Positions 1 to 8,193 of a stretch of DNA of 64,000 bases are shown in pieces. The stretch comes from Anopheles merus (Eukaryota > Arthropoda > Insecta > Diptera > Culicidae). The translations under genes were made by a program, and so were the position numbers. The notes beneath the pieces are model-generated. The model did not search any database, was not told the origin of the DNA, and was given only the letters and a program-made list of their open reading frames with translations. Numbering within the stretch: position 1 is the first letter of the stretch; each line of letters opens with the position of its first letter. The stretch spans positions 39,601,255 through 39,665,254 of the forward strand of contig NC_054083.1 of assembly GCF_017562075.2 (NCBI RefSeq), given 5' to 3'.

Positions 1-722
1 AAAACAAACTACGAATAAGTGACACAACAATCAACATAAAGAACACAATGAGAAAAGAAACTGAAGATTGGTACACAGCAGAGTGTAGAGAGAAAGGGAA
101 GAAACTAGAAGAATTTCATAAAGAATTCCAATTTAAACCTTGGTACGACGAAATCCCACTAAGCGCAAATGAAATCAAAACAACAAATAAATTACTGGTT
201 GGCCATGACCTATCGAGATATTGGTTAGCTAAAATGAAGATCGAAGAAAACGGTGATTGTCCAACTTGCCATACTCCGGAAACGGGACGCCATAAAATTT
301 TCTACTGCACAAAATACAAAAATCAAAGAGACTCAAACACTCTCATATCTTGGAATAATTTTATAACCAATTGGAAAGGAAAAACAGGAACAACGATAAA
401 AGAAATCATCCGTTTCATGAAAGAAAACAACATCGAAATTTAAAAGAAAAGATATTCTTAAATCTTAATACAAGAAGTATACACCAACCTATAAACAGAT
501 ACATCCAAACAACTGACATGGCTGACAATGAAATAGCAAACAACACAACACAGAAAAAAACAACAAGAAAAAGAAAAGACGTTCCCGAACCAAAAGACAT
601 ATGACTCTAGACAGTCGAAGTCTAAAAGAGAGAGTAAGCCTCTGAATATGTTGTTTAAAACAAACGTTTGTACAACATAGGAGGATACATCCCCTCTCGC
701 CAAATAGAAGAAGAAGAAGAAG
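1..722 (+). mobile_element. 3' end of a non-LTR retrotransposon (LINE)
   Basis: This is the terminal part of a LINE: the end of the reverse-transcriptase ORF (see the CDS at 3-443), an A-rich 3' UTR, and a tail of AGA repeats ending near 722. The rest of the element lies left of the window. The tail follows GCCAAAT at 699-705. Assignment to the I/R1/Jockey-like group rests on the C-terminal cysteine-histidine motif and is a family-level judgement only. I could not find a target-site duplication because the 5' end is outside the window. Confidence 0.75.
3..443 (+). CDS. LINE ORF2 C-terminus, partial
   Basis: The frame is open from the left edge to a stop at 441-443, so this is the last ~146 residues of a longer protein. 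It matches the region downstream of the reverse-transcriptase domain in I/R1/Jockey-type LINEs. It has a segment of the type 'NKLLVGHDLSRYWLAKM', then a putative zinc knuckle CPTC-x7-H-x4-C (nucleotides about 261-310), then a short basic tail. In intact elements this motif is thought to help bind template RNA. No reverse-transcriptase catalytic motif is visible here; it would lie upstream. A second overlapping frame at 371-604 is A-rich and probably meaningless. The copy may be inactive, but the visible part carries no stop or frameshift. Confidence 0.7.
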   Translation, partial: NKLRISDTTINIKNTMRKETEDWYTAECREKGKKLEEFHKEFQFKPWYDEIPLSANEIKTTNKLLVGHDLSRYWLAKMKIEENGDCPTCHTPETGRHKIFYCTKYKNQRDSNTLISWNNFITNWKGKTGTTIKEIIRFMKENNIEI

Positions 723-723
723 A

Positions 724-801
724 CTGTGTGGTACGGAATAAAGCTCGAAAACCTTTATAGGCCGGCATGACCGCCTATGTTGTTACGCCAAAAAGAAAAA
801 A
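724..801 (+). mobile_element. SINE 3' fragment (SINE200-like)
   Basis: This short piece shares GTGTGGTAC, GGC-x-TGACCG and GTTGTT..GCCAAAA with the better-preserved SINE at 28290-28455, in the same order. It ends in an A-rich GCCAAAAAGAAAAAA tail. It abuts the AGA tail of the LINE at 722, so either it inserted there or it was co-mobilised with it. It is 5' truncated. Confidence 0.5.
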
Positions 802-1311
802 GGGTTAGGATATCTTATTTATAAAGCTTTTCACCTCTAAGAATCTCTAGAATTACAGGTTTATTTAACAATTCATAGTGAATTACGTTAGCAACAGAAA
901 ACTATGGGCATTCTTTTACCATGTAAAGCGAGAAAACAGTTTAATTATGGTAATTAACTACCAGCTTTCCGTACGTAAGTAGATGACGCGCATCTTCCCT
1001 AGGAGATAGCTCATGAGTTCAGGTGAAAATAAACCTTCTTCTGAACTTAAATACTTGTTAAATACAGCGTTGCAGCAATGATTACCGTGCTACTGTCTTG
1101 AAGATTATTTCAAAGATCAAGGTGGGTTGCCTTATCAACATGGTTGAGAATATTTGAGGTCCTGATCACTATATAAAGCATTACGAAGAAATGATTTTAG
1201 TCTATTGCAAGAGTGCACAGTCGGTGCATTGTGAAGCAAGCCGGGGTTAGTAATACAGCCAGAGTAAGATCCCATCTAAACATCACGATCACGATCACGA
1301 TCACAATCACG
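802..1311 (+). promoter_or_regulatory. Upstream region of first FA-domain gene
   Basis: There is no coding signal here. The stretch holds a CTCF-like site (977-994, listed separately), a GATA-type CTTATCAA near 1131-1138, and a TATA box TATAAA at 1172-1177. The start codon lies ~140 bp beyond the TATA box. Directly before it, at 1282-1311, is an imperfect CACGAT hexamer repeat. The exact transcription start was not resolved; TCTATTGCAAG at 1201 sits at the expected distance. Confidence 0.5.
977..994 (+). promoter_or_regulatory. CTCF-like site, copy 1
   Basis: AAGTAGATGACGCGCATC lies 195 bp upstream of the TATA box of the gene at 1312. It resembles the insect CTCF core (AGRKGGCGC) with one mismatch. 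Thirteen to fourteen bases are shared with a second copy at 2267-2284 that lies at a similar place upstream of the next gene. Function is inferred from the motif alone. Confidence 0.4.
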
Positions 1312-2011
1312 ATGATTGCACCTGTAGTGATGTTTGTAGTGATTAGTTTGCTGCACGTTGGAGCAGGTCATTCGAACGACTTCGATGGTCAGTAATATGA
1401 AAATTAGTGCCCGTAGTGTAGATACGTTTTTGCACCAACAAGTTGTCTTTTTTTAGCGATAAAAGGCTGTAAACAGTATAACACGGAGTTGGGATACAAT
1501 GATCCACTTGAATATATCCCTACCAGCAGCCTTAATCATACAGTTGATTATGGTGAATTTAAGTACTACAAAATCGGAATCCTGGGAACGAATGACGGTG
1601 TTATTCGGCTGTCTAATCATGTATATCCTTACGACCGGAATGTGTCCGAAGTGGGTAGGTTTGAAAAGAGTGTATATTGCCAATTGAAGTGTGACTGACG
1701 AGTGTTCTTTCTTTGCAGTGCTGGGTAGTCATAATAACACGAGGTCAATCGGGCGTACTCAGTACAGGAATTCGTCAAATGAGTATAAAAACAACGATTT
1801 GGCCAGGGCGATGTCACCGAATCTTTTGTCCCCGTATCGTCCTGTGATGCTAAAACTGAAGATATGGGCCACCGGCAAAAAGGAAATGTTTCACGATGGG
1901 CAAGACTATCCTTTCTTAGGGTTTATGGACGCTTCAAAAATAGTCACGCTGTATATGGCCTTTACAAAGGTTGATAAGGATTTGGTTTTCTTCTACGACT
2001 GCCCTATGTAG
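1312..2011 (+). CDS. Secreted FA-methyltransferase-like domain protein 1
   Basis: Three exons (1312-1387, 1457-1654, 1719-2011) give 188 codons plus stop. Introns are 69 and 64 bp, both phase 1. The start is the first ATG after the TATA box at 1172. Residues 1-18 form a hydrophobic signal peptide. The rest is one Methyltransf_FA-type domain, beginning with a GCKQY motif and ending with FFYDCP-M. The two conserved cysteines probably pair. Despite the family name, enzymatic methyl transfer is not established for such domains, and no SAM-binding motif is visible. This copy is the most diverged: the usual GGW-x-NT motif is GSHNNT, with the tryptophan lost, and the domain carries several N-glycosylation sequons. 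A tandem paralogue follows at 2594. Confidence 0.88.
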
Positions 2012-2593
2012 AGTGATTGTCGAGAAGTCACGTAGTGTGATCATGGGATATAGTATTCTTATGGGTTTTATACTTCATAAAATATAAAGAAATATTGCAT
2101 CTTATCATTTGGTGCCTTAGAGTTTTGATGATGCTATTAAAATTCAATTGTTAAGTGAAGTAAGGTAATATTTAATGTTTAGATTTTGCTAACATAGTAT
2201 TACTGCACTTATAATATCTTAGTATAGAGATTTGAAGCACTCAGAATAACCGTAACATGTCTAGATGACTAGATGGCGCGCATCCTGTATGGGAAATGGG
2301 CTTTCATTATCAGGTTCATCTGCGACTTCCGAGCTTACATACTTGTGAAGAGTATTATCACGGCATCACGTTTATAAAGTGTCAATAAACGTTTTGTAGG
2401 TTGCACTTCATAACATGATGATTTCTTAAGATAAGATTTCCACAAATGCTTATCTTATCAGTGCTATCAGTACGATAGCGTGAGTTCTGAATCTGAATGG
2501 TATATATAGTAAAAATGTATACACAATCACGAATTCATTGCTATTATCGTCCACGACGGTACGACACAACGGTCTGTGTACAACGATATCATC
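2012..2593 (+). promoter_or_regulatory. Intergenic/promoter region of FA-domain gene 2
   Basis: No coding content is visible. It contains the second CTCF-like site (2267-2284), a pair of opposed GATA sites (GATAAG at 2430-2435; CTTATC at 2449-2454 and 2454-2459), and a TATA box TATATATA at 2501-2508. TCATT at about 2535 sits where an initiator would be expected. I see no canonical AATAAA for the upstream gene; AT-rich sequence near 2080-2095 may serve. Confidence 0.5.
2267..2284 (+). promoter_or_regulatory. CTCF-like site, copy 2
   Basis: GACTAGATGGCGCGCATC contains a full match to the CTCF core YAGATGGCGC. It lies 234 bp upstream of the TATA box at 2501 and immediately downstream of the previous gene. 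With copy 1 it brackets the first gene of the cluster. Binding is inferred from the motif. Confidence 0.5.
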
Positions 2594-3336
2594 ATGAAAC
2601 TTCTAATCGTTGCAGTAATTGTAGTGATTAGCATTATATGTCCATCTAATGCGTTTCACGCGAATTCCTTCGATGGTAAGCATTTACAAGCTATCTTTTG
2701 CATACAGCAGCAAGTAGTTCTTACTTTGTTGAAAAGCCATTAAAGGCTGTAAGCAGTACGGCAATGTGGCAAACTATGACGATCCACTGATGTACATCCC
2801 GACGAACGATCTGCTGCACGTCGAGAATACAAACAAATCCAAGCTCATTAAGATTGCCGTGCAAGGAAGCTCTGATGGCATCCTACGTTTCGGCGCTTCT
2901 CTATACCCATACAACAGGGATGTGATAGAGATAGGTAAGTTACTTGTTAATAATACATCTTCTTAGGATACTTTGTTAATGTGATTCTCTTCAAGTACTT
3001 GGAGGATGGACCAACACGCAGAGCGCTGGAAGACGACAGCATCGATCGGCATCGAATAATAATACGAACCTTGCGCTTGCCGATGTACAGACTCCGCAGC
3101 TGTTGTCCGCTAATCGTCCAACCGTGTTTCTGGTCGAGCTGTTCCACGATGGTACGATTCAGGTTAGGATCGAAGGGCAGGATTACCCATTCCTGTTATT
3201 CAACGATGCCAAGAAAACTCCCTTCAACTATATGGCCTTCACCAAGTGGAATAACGACGTGGTATATTTCTACGATTGTCCTGTGAATACGAACGCTACG
3301 ATTTGTTACGAAGGTGGTAAAATGCAGGTTAACTAA
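2594..3336 (+). CDS. Secreted FA-methyltransferase-like domain protein 2
   Basis: Exons 2594-2675, 2737-2934 and 2996-3336 give 206 codons plus stop; introns are 61 bp each, phase 1. Residues 1-20 are a clear signal peptide (MKLLIVAVIVVISII...). The domain is well conserved: GCKQY at its start, DGILRFG, IEIVLGGWTNTQSAGRR across the second exon junction, and VYFYDCP near the end. Unlike genes 1 and 3 it carries a ~15-residue tail after YDCP with an extra cysteine (ATICYEGG), so it has an odd number of mature cysteines. AATAAA lies at about 3401. Opposed GATA sites in its promoter suggest fat-body, haemocyte or midgut expression; that is inference. Confidence 0.92.
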
Positions 3337-4055
3337 AGTGCGATCAACGACACGAAATTGGCAGGTGCAAGGGCTGACGGTTGGTTGTATTACTAATTAC
3401 TTAATAAAAATGTGAAGAGCAAAAGTAGCCTCTGTAGGCATGGAATGATTAAGAGATGGGAAAGAAACTATACCAACATAATAAAACTTTTAACGACAAC
3501 AGAACACGTCACGCTTGAGCACGTTCACGGCTCAGCACGTTCTGCTAACATAGCCAAGATGATGATGATAATCGTTAGGTTCTTCGTGATCCACTCACGA
3601 AAGAAGCAGAGCATGGATAATACTTGCAACATCTTATCAATAAAGTCGTGTTGCTGCTTCCGTCAAACATGATTTCCGGCAAGATCTGGTTAACGGAAAG
3701 ATAAACTGTTATTTAACAAAAGCAAAGAAACTAAATGTTCTTAGAATCTTACTACACTTGTAGATAAGAATGAAATACCAATATTGAAATAACTAACATT
3801 AAACAAGGCAAACGTAAAAGATGTACACAGACATGATAGTAATATATATATTGTTGTTCATACGTTTGCAAATCAAATGCTATCACTCACTTGTTATCTC
3901 TTGTATCATCAGCCAAACGATACTAAGATAAAGTGAAATGGTATTTGTACGTCTGAAAATCCCCAGAACTTGCGCAAAGATAAAACTATTTATAGTGCAT
4001 CACACTCTGCATTAAATTGCAGTTCCGTGCGGTGCATCACTCAGCAGGAAGTAAA
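3337..4055 (+). promoter_or_regulatory. Intergenic/promoter region of FA-domain gene 3
   Basis: The first part is the 3' UTR of gene 2, with AATAAA near 3401. I see no gene in 3410-3860; the 86-codon frame at 3412 looks spurious. The promoter half has GATA sites (TTATCT 3894-3899, GATAA 3927-3931, GATAA 3979-3983) and a TATA box TATTTATAG at 3987-3995. GCAGTTCCG at about 4019 is a plausible initiator, ~31 bp downstream of the TATA box. Confidence 0.5.
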
Positions 4056-4757
4056 ATGAGTTCGCTGAAAGGTGTACCAATAATTGTGTTCGCGCTGGTT
4101 GCTGGAGCATTGGCGAATAACTCGTTCAATAGTAAGTGGCAAAATTGTGTAAGACATGCGTTGATATTGACTGCCATTTTTTTCTTCTTAAAGTTATCAG
4201 AGACTGCAAGCAGTACAACGGTGCGATAGACTATAATGGTCCGGTAAGTTACTTCCCAACGGCCAACTTGCAACACGTACGCCGCACCGATCGCTCGAAG
4301 GTGTTCAAATTTGCTGTACTAGGCCCAATGGATGGACATTTACGGTTTGGAAGGTCGCAATTTCCATACGATAGCAATGTGATTGAGATTGGTAAGGTGA
4401 CCCTGAGTCGGTGGTGGGTTAGTTGGTTTTAGCGAATTAGTGTACACATTTCAACTTACCACAGTGCTAGGAGGATGGCGAAACACCAAAAGTGCTGGAA
4501 GGCGCCAGTATCGAACGGCTGGTAACCGAGCAACGAACAATGTGCTCGTCGAAGTTCAAACTCCCAATCTGTTGTCTCCGTTTCATCCGCTAATGTTTGT
4601 GCTGGAAGTGTTCAACGAGGGACGGGTGGAGGTACGGATCGATGGCCAGCCGCAGCCGTTCCTGTCGTTCCAAGACAGTAGCCGAATCCCCGCTAATTAT
4701 ATGGCGTTTAACAGGTGGGAAAGGGAATTGATCTACTTCTACGATTGTCCTTTTTAG
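4056..4757 (+). CDS. Secreted FA-methyltransferase-like domain protein 3
   Basis: Exons 4056-4131, 4194-4391 and 4465-4757 give 188 codons plus stop, the same length and exon sizes (76, 198 and 293 nt) as gene 1. Introns are 62 and 73 bp, phase 1. It has a signal peptide (MSSLKGVPIIVFALVAGALA), then DCKQY, DGHLRFGRSQFPYDSN, IEIVLGGWRNTKSAGRRQYR, and a terminus at IYFYDCPF with no tail. It therefore has two mature cysteines, likely disulphide-linked. The 3' flank is an A-rich TAAA repeat (4780-4833) with several AATAAA signals, followed by a solo LTR. It belongs to the same tandem array as its neighbours. Confidence 0.93.
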
Positions 4758-4779
4758 AGCGGAAAGGATCCTGTAAACC

Positions 4780-4833
4780 AAAAAAAAAAATAAAAATAAA
4801 TAAATAAATAAAAAAAAATTAAATTAAAAGAAA
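4780..4833 (+). repeat. A-rich (TAAA)n tract
   Basis: This is an A-rich low-complexity run with several TAAA units and multiple AATAAA hexamers just after the stop of gene 3. It may supply that gene's polyadenylation signal, or it may be an old retroposon tail. Confidence 0.7.
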
Positions 4834-4834
4834 T

Positions 4835-5057
4835 TGTTGTGACGAGTAGAAAACGCCCTTAGGCACTCAGGAGCTGCGCGCCTCGGAACGTGAATGTGTT
4901 CGGGTTTAGCCAGAGATCGTGCGGGGACTCTCGGATAAGCGGTCAGGCGAGTAGGAACGCGATTAGGAAATAGCGGAATAAAAGTATCCTGTTAGCTGTA
5001 TTAGTAAAAACGCGTGTGTTAAGTGTGTTATATTACGAACCACCCGAAAACGTAACA
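4835..5057 (+). mobile_element. Putative solo LTR (~223 bp)
   Basis: The segment begins TGTTGTGACG and ends CGTAACA, giving TGTT/AACA inverted termini. It holds an internal AATAAA (4978-4983) with a GT-rich stretch after it, which is the usual layout of an LTR. Flanking 5-mers are GAAAT on the left and AAAAT on the right (4 of 5 match), consistent with a degraded target-site duplication. No internal retrotransposon coding sequence is next to it, so it would be a solo LTR of the Ty3/gypsy or Bel/Pao kind. It was identified from structure only. Confidence 0.45.
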
Positions 5058-5073
5058 AAAATCTATGAGCTGA

Positions 5074-5125
5074 ATGGGCTGGTCTCGACATGGGTTCAAA
5101 CCCCGAATGGCAGATCTAGGACCGA
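5074..5125 (+). mobile_element. SINE fragment
   Basis: ACATGGGTTCAA-CCCC-AATGG followed by TAGGAC-GAC is shared with the SINE at 28290-28455. The GGTTCAAACCCC core resembles a tRNA-type B box. Only a ~50-bp middle portion survives. Confidence 0.45.
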
Positions 5126-5131
5126 CGACGA

Positions 5132-5188
5132 TTGTAACTCTTTGTAACGGTTGTAACTCGTTCTAACGGTTGTAATTCGCGTAACTCC
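5132..5188 (+). repeat. Three-copy 19-bp tandem repeat
   Basis: Three imperfect 19-bp units sit head to tail at 5132-5150, 5151-5169 and 5170-5188, of the type TTGTAACTCxTTxTAACGG. It is a local minisatellite with no evident role. Confidence 0.65.
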
Positions 5189-5374
5189 AAATCCGCGTAT
5201 AAGCGGTACCGTGCAGCTCGGGTACTACCTGTAGGTATAATGCACTTTTCCGCAAGCCTTAGAATCGAATCTTCAACATGGGATGCTCTCACTCAAATCA
5301 GCGGTTTGGGATTTTATAGCGTCATACTAGTACGAACTATTTCATTACCTTTCTTGACCCCCGTTCAAGTTGGA

Positions 5375-5474
5375 TTAAATGGACAAGCTGATCGTTGGTT
5401 TTTCTCTACGATTGTCGTTGGATGGATGTGAATACGACGCACGATACATTGATTTTGAACTGTACTTTGGTACA
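5375..5474 (+). pseudogene. Decayed C-terminal remnant of an FA-domain gene
   Basis: After TTCTCTACGATTGT (compare FYDC in the intact genes) the text can be read as a tail like that of genes 4 and 5: L-D-x-N-T-T-H-D-T-L-I-L-N-C-T-L. A one-base loss at the expected CCN proline codon and an apparent 3-4 base insertion after GTTGGAT destroy the frame. Preceding sequence AAATGGACAAGCTGAT resembles the K-W-N-x-E/D segment. No convincing first or second exon remains upstream. This is a sixth, dead member of the cluster lying between genes 3 and 4. Confidence 0.5.
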
Positions 5475-5775
5475 AAATGGAATCCGTCTTAAGTCGCCTA
5501 GAAGAACTAAAATCAGAAACAAAAGCTATCTGGAATAAAATGATCCAAAAAAAGAAAAATGTGATGTTTCTACATCAGATTACAATACTGATCTACTGTA
5601 CAGAACAATAATTAACTTACTTTTTGATGATTATTCCACTGATCATTGTTTGTGTTGGTTCTGTGGGTCTACTTGAAGTCAAGATTTGACGCTCGATAGG
5701 GGAAGCCGGTTTTAAGAAAACGCTCGGAATCTCGAACTAATCACGACGCAGTTCATCCCCAGCACCAGCAGCGTG

Positions 5776-6483
5776 ATGATCGCGTTCGCGCCATTAGCCA
5801 TCCTAGCGATCGTTCTATCGGCTAGCCCCGGTACAGCAAACACTTTGCACAGCAATCCCTTCGATGGTGAGTGTTGCAATTCTTTTACATTTCTCTTCCG
5901 CTAATCCATTCCCACTCGATTTCCTGCAGCGATCAAGGGATGTCTCCAGTTCGATGACGTCCCGGGCTACAACGACACCCCGACGTACATTGCCACCAAC
6001 ACGTTCCGCAATGTGGGGCGCACGAGCAGCTCGCGCTACTTCCGGATCGGTATCGTGGGCAAGAACGATGGCCACATTCGGTTCGGCCGGTCGGCCTTCC
6101 CGTTCGACGAGGCGGTCGTCGAGCTGGTCATCAGCGGTTGGAGCAATACGCAGTCGGTTGCGCGCCGCCAGACCCGGCGCCGCAATCAATCGTTCACCAA
6201 CGTGCTGCTGAAGGAGGCGTCGACGCCACGGTTGCTGCACAAATCGCGCCCGCTCGTGTTCCAGCTCGAGGTGTTTGATAATGGGCGGGTGCAGCTGACG
6301 AAGGACGGCGAACGGCGTCCGTTCTTCGAGTACAGCGATAGTCAGAACGCGATCCCGCCGGACTATATGGCGTTCGTGAAGTGGGACGTGGATCTGATCT
6401 ACTTCTACGACTGTCCGCTGAACGATGGTGGGGCAGGGGCGGTGGGAGAGGAGTCGGTGCTGCTGCGCTGCAGCCTTGCTTGA
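5776..6483 (+). CDS. Secreted FA-methyltransferase-like domain protein 4 (intron 2 lost)
   Basis: Two exons (5776-5866 and 5930-6483) give 214 codons plus stop, with a 63-bp phase-1 intron. Residues 1-~22 are a signal peptide rich in I, L and A. The domain shows GCLQF, DGHIRFGRSAFPFDE, VELVISGWSNTQSVARRQ and LIYFYDCP, followed by a ~24-residue tail ending LLRCSLA. Intron 2, present in the paralogues between the E-I/L codon and V-L-G-G-W, is missing cleanly here. It is much richer in G+C, particularly at third positions, than genes 1-3. A TTTTAAG box near 5710 and CGCAGTTC near 5746 may be its core promoter. AATAAA follows at about 6527. Confidence 0.92.
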
Positions 6484-6876
6484 GGTTGAAGGGTAAGGTC
6501 GGACAAACGGTGTAAGGGAATTGGAAATAATAAATATTAAAATAATTCTTAAATCTTCGCTTATTTCGATCGAATTGCCTCAAGGGGGATAGGGCTCCGT
6601 TTGGGGAATTCCCATAAACAAACAGCGTGATCGTGCTCTTGGTGGTGTACGTGCAGCACAAGGGAATAACCGTCATCTCAAACAGGCTCCGCCGTGGAGT
6701 GCGGTAACCGCCGCAACGAAACCGGATTTTGTCTACGCTAGTGTTTGTTTGTACGGATCCAACGCAACCGGCGAACGATGATCTTTAACACAGCAAAACA
6801 GCTGATTAGCCGGGAAGGAAACCAAGGCCACACATACACTCAGGGAGTTTGTGTTAGTCGAACGTTTGCAGCCATC
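6484..6876 (+). other. Intergenic stretch, 3' UTR of gene 4 and leader of protease
   Basis: It holds the polyadenylation signal of the preceding gene (AATAAA ~6527) and then the presumed leader of the protease gene. An in-frame ATG at 6778 would extend the protease N-terminus by 33 residues, but would bury the signal peptide. I see no further gene. Confidence 0.5.
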
Positions 6877-7994
6877 ATGGCCGGTCTTGTGTTATTGTCG
6901 CTGCTGCTGACATCCGTCCTACTAACGCCTCAGCAAATATCGGCCCAACAGTGTGGCCAGGTGCAGGTGCTGAAGCAAGGGCTCATCTTTGGCGGTACAG
7001 CGTCCACGCCCGGCATGTGGCCGTGGCACGTGGCAGTGTTTCACCGTGAGTCGATCCGCCGCACCTCGTACAAGTGTGGCGGCACCATCATCAACCGGGA
7101 CACCGTTCTGACGGGTATATATGACGCATTGGAAACATTGGTAATGAGTAAGGGATCCCTCAAGCGCTTGGTTTGTTTGTACTGTTTTCAGCGTATCACT
7201 GTGTGGTGGAAAACCAACGACCGATCGCGGCGGGCCGGCTGGTTGTGCGGGCCGGCCTGTTCGATCTCGACGTCGGTGGCCCGACCGTGCAGGAAAACCG
7301 TGTGTTTGACGTCATCTCGCCGCCCGGGGCCAGTGCGCGCACGTTCGACGACGACATTGCCATACTGAAGATGCAAACCCAGTTCACGTACGACGACTAC
7401 GTGCAGCCCGTCTGCATCCGCTCGGAGCGGCAGGACATCGGGCAGCTGGTCGGTACATACGGCACGGTCGTGGGCTGGGGCTGGACCGAACAGAGCACAA
7501 CGTCGGCTGAGCTGCGGCAGGCCAACATACCGGTCGTGAGTGCGGAAGATTGTCTCGCCAGCGATCGGAACCTCTTCAGCCAGGTGCTGACGACGAAGGT
7601 GTACTGTGCCGGCAGCCGCAACGGTACGTCCAGCTGCAACGGGGACAGCGGTGGTGGAATGTTCTTCCGAATGGGCGGCTACTGGTTTCTGCGCGGGCTG
7701 ACGTCGTTCTCGGCGGTGGACGCCAAGCAGAGCGGTATCTGCGACTCGCACGGGTACGTTGGGTACACGGACGTGGCGAAGTATCTCGATTGGCTGCGTG
7801 AGCAGGGCGTCCGGTACGAGGATCCACTGCAGCGCCCGGGCACGGTAAGCAAACCAGTTCCGAGCGATGGCAGTACGGCGCTGCTCCGCCTGGCGGTCGA
7901 TCCGAAGACGAAGAAGTTCTTGCAGCAGCACGGGGGCAACGTGCTGCTGAGGGTGCAGCTGAATGGCCGGCGGGTGGAGAGTTTGTTTCAATAA
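6877..7994 (+). CDS. Secreted S1-family serine protease with atypical activation site
   Basis: Two exons (6877-7114 and 7192-7994; 77-bp phase-1 intron) give 346 codons plus stop. I chose ATG 6877 because its context is GCCATCATGGCC and it begins directly with a signal peptide (residues 1-~23). A cysteine (QQCG, residue 26) precedes the mature N-terminus, which reads LIFGG rather than R-IVGG, so no basic P1 residue is present. The triad is His82 (TAYHC), Asp134 (DDDIAIL) and Ser232 (GDSGGG). Pocket positions equivalent to 189, 216 and 226 appear to be Ser, Ser and Val, arguing against trypsin-like specificity. There is no clip domain, but a ~60-residue C-terminal extension follows the catalytic domain. 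The stop codon overlaps AATAAA (7990-7995), implying a very short 3' UTR. Confidence 0.92.
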
Positions 7995-8193
7995 AGCGCG
8001 GTATCGAAGGTGACCTTCGCGGACTAACGGAAGCTCTCCCGCACCCGAACGATTTCGATATCTAGAGCTGGAACTGGTTTATCTGGTTTTTCTCTGTGTG
8101 TGTGTCTGAGAACTCAAGAGGCGCGGTGGTCTTCTGCTTCGGCGAGACGGTAAAGACAGTTCGTGGTGACGCAACGGGCCGTTAGGAAGCATA

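Noticed and set aside
6778..6876. Upstream in-frame ATG for the serine protease
   Set aside because: It would place 33 residues before a clear signal peptide; the ATG at 6877 has better context.
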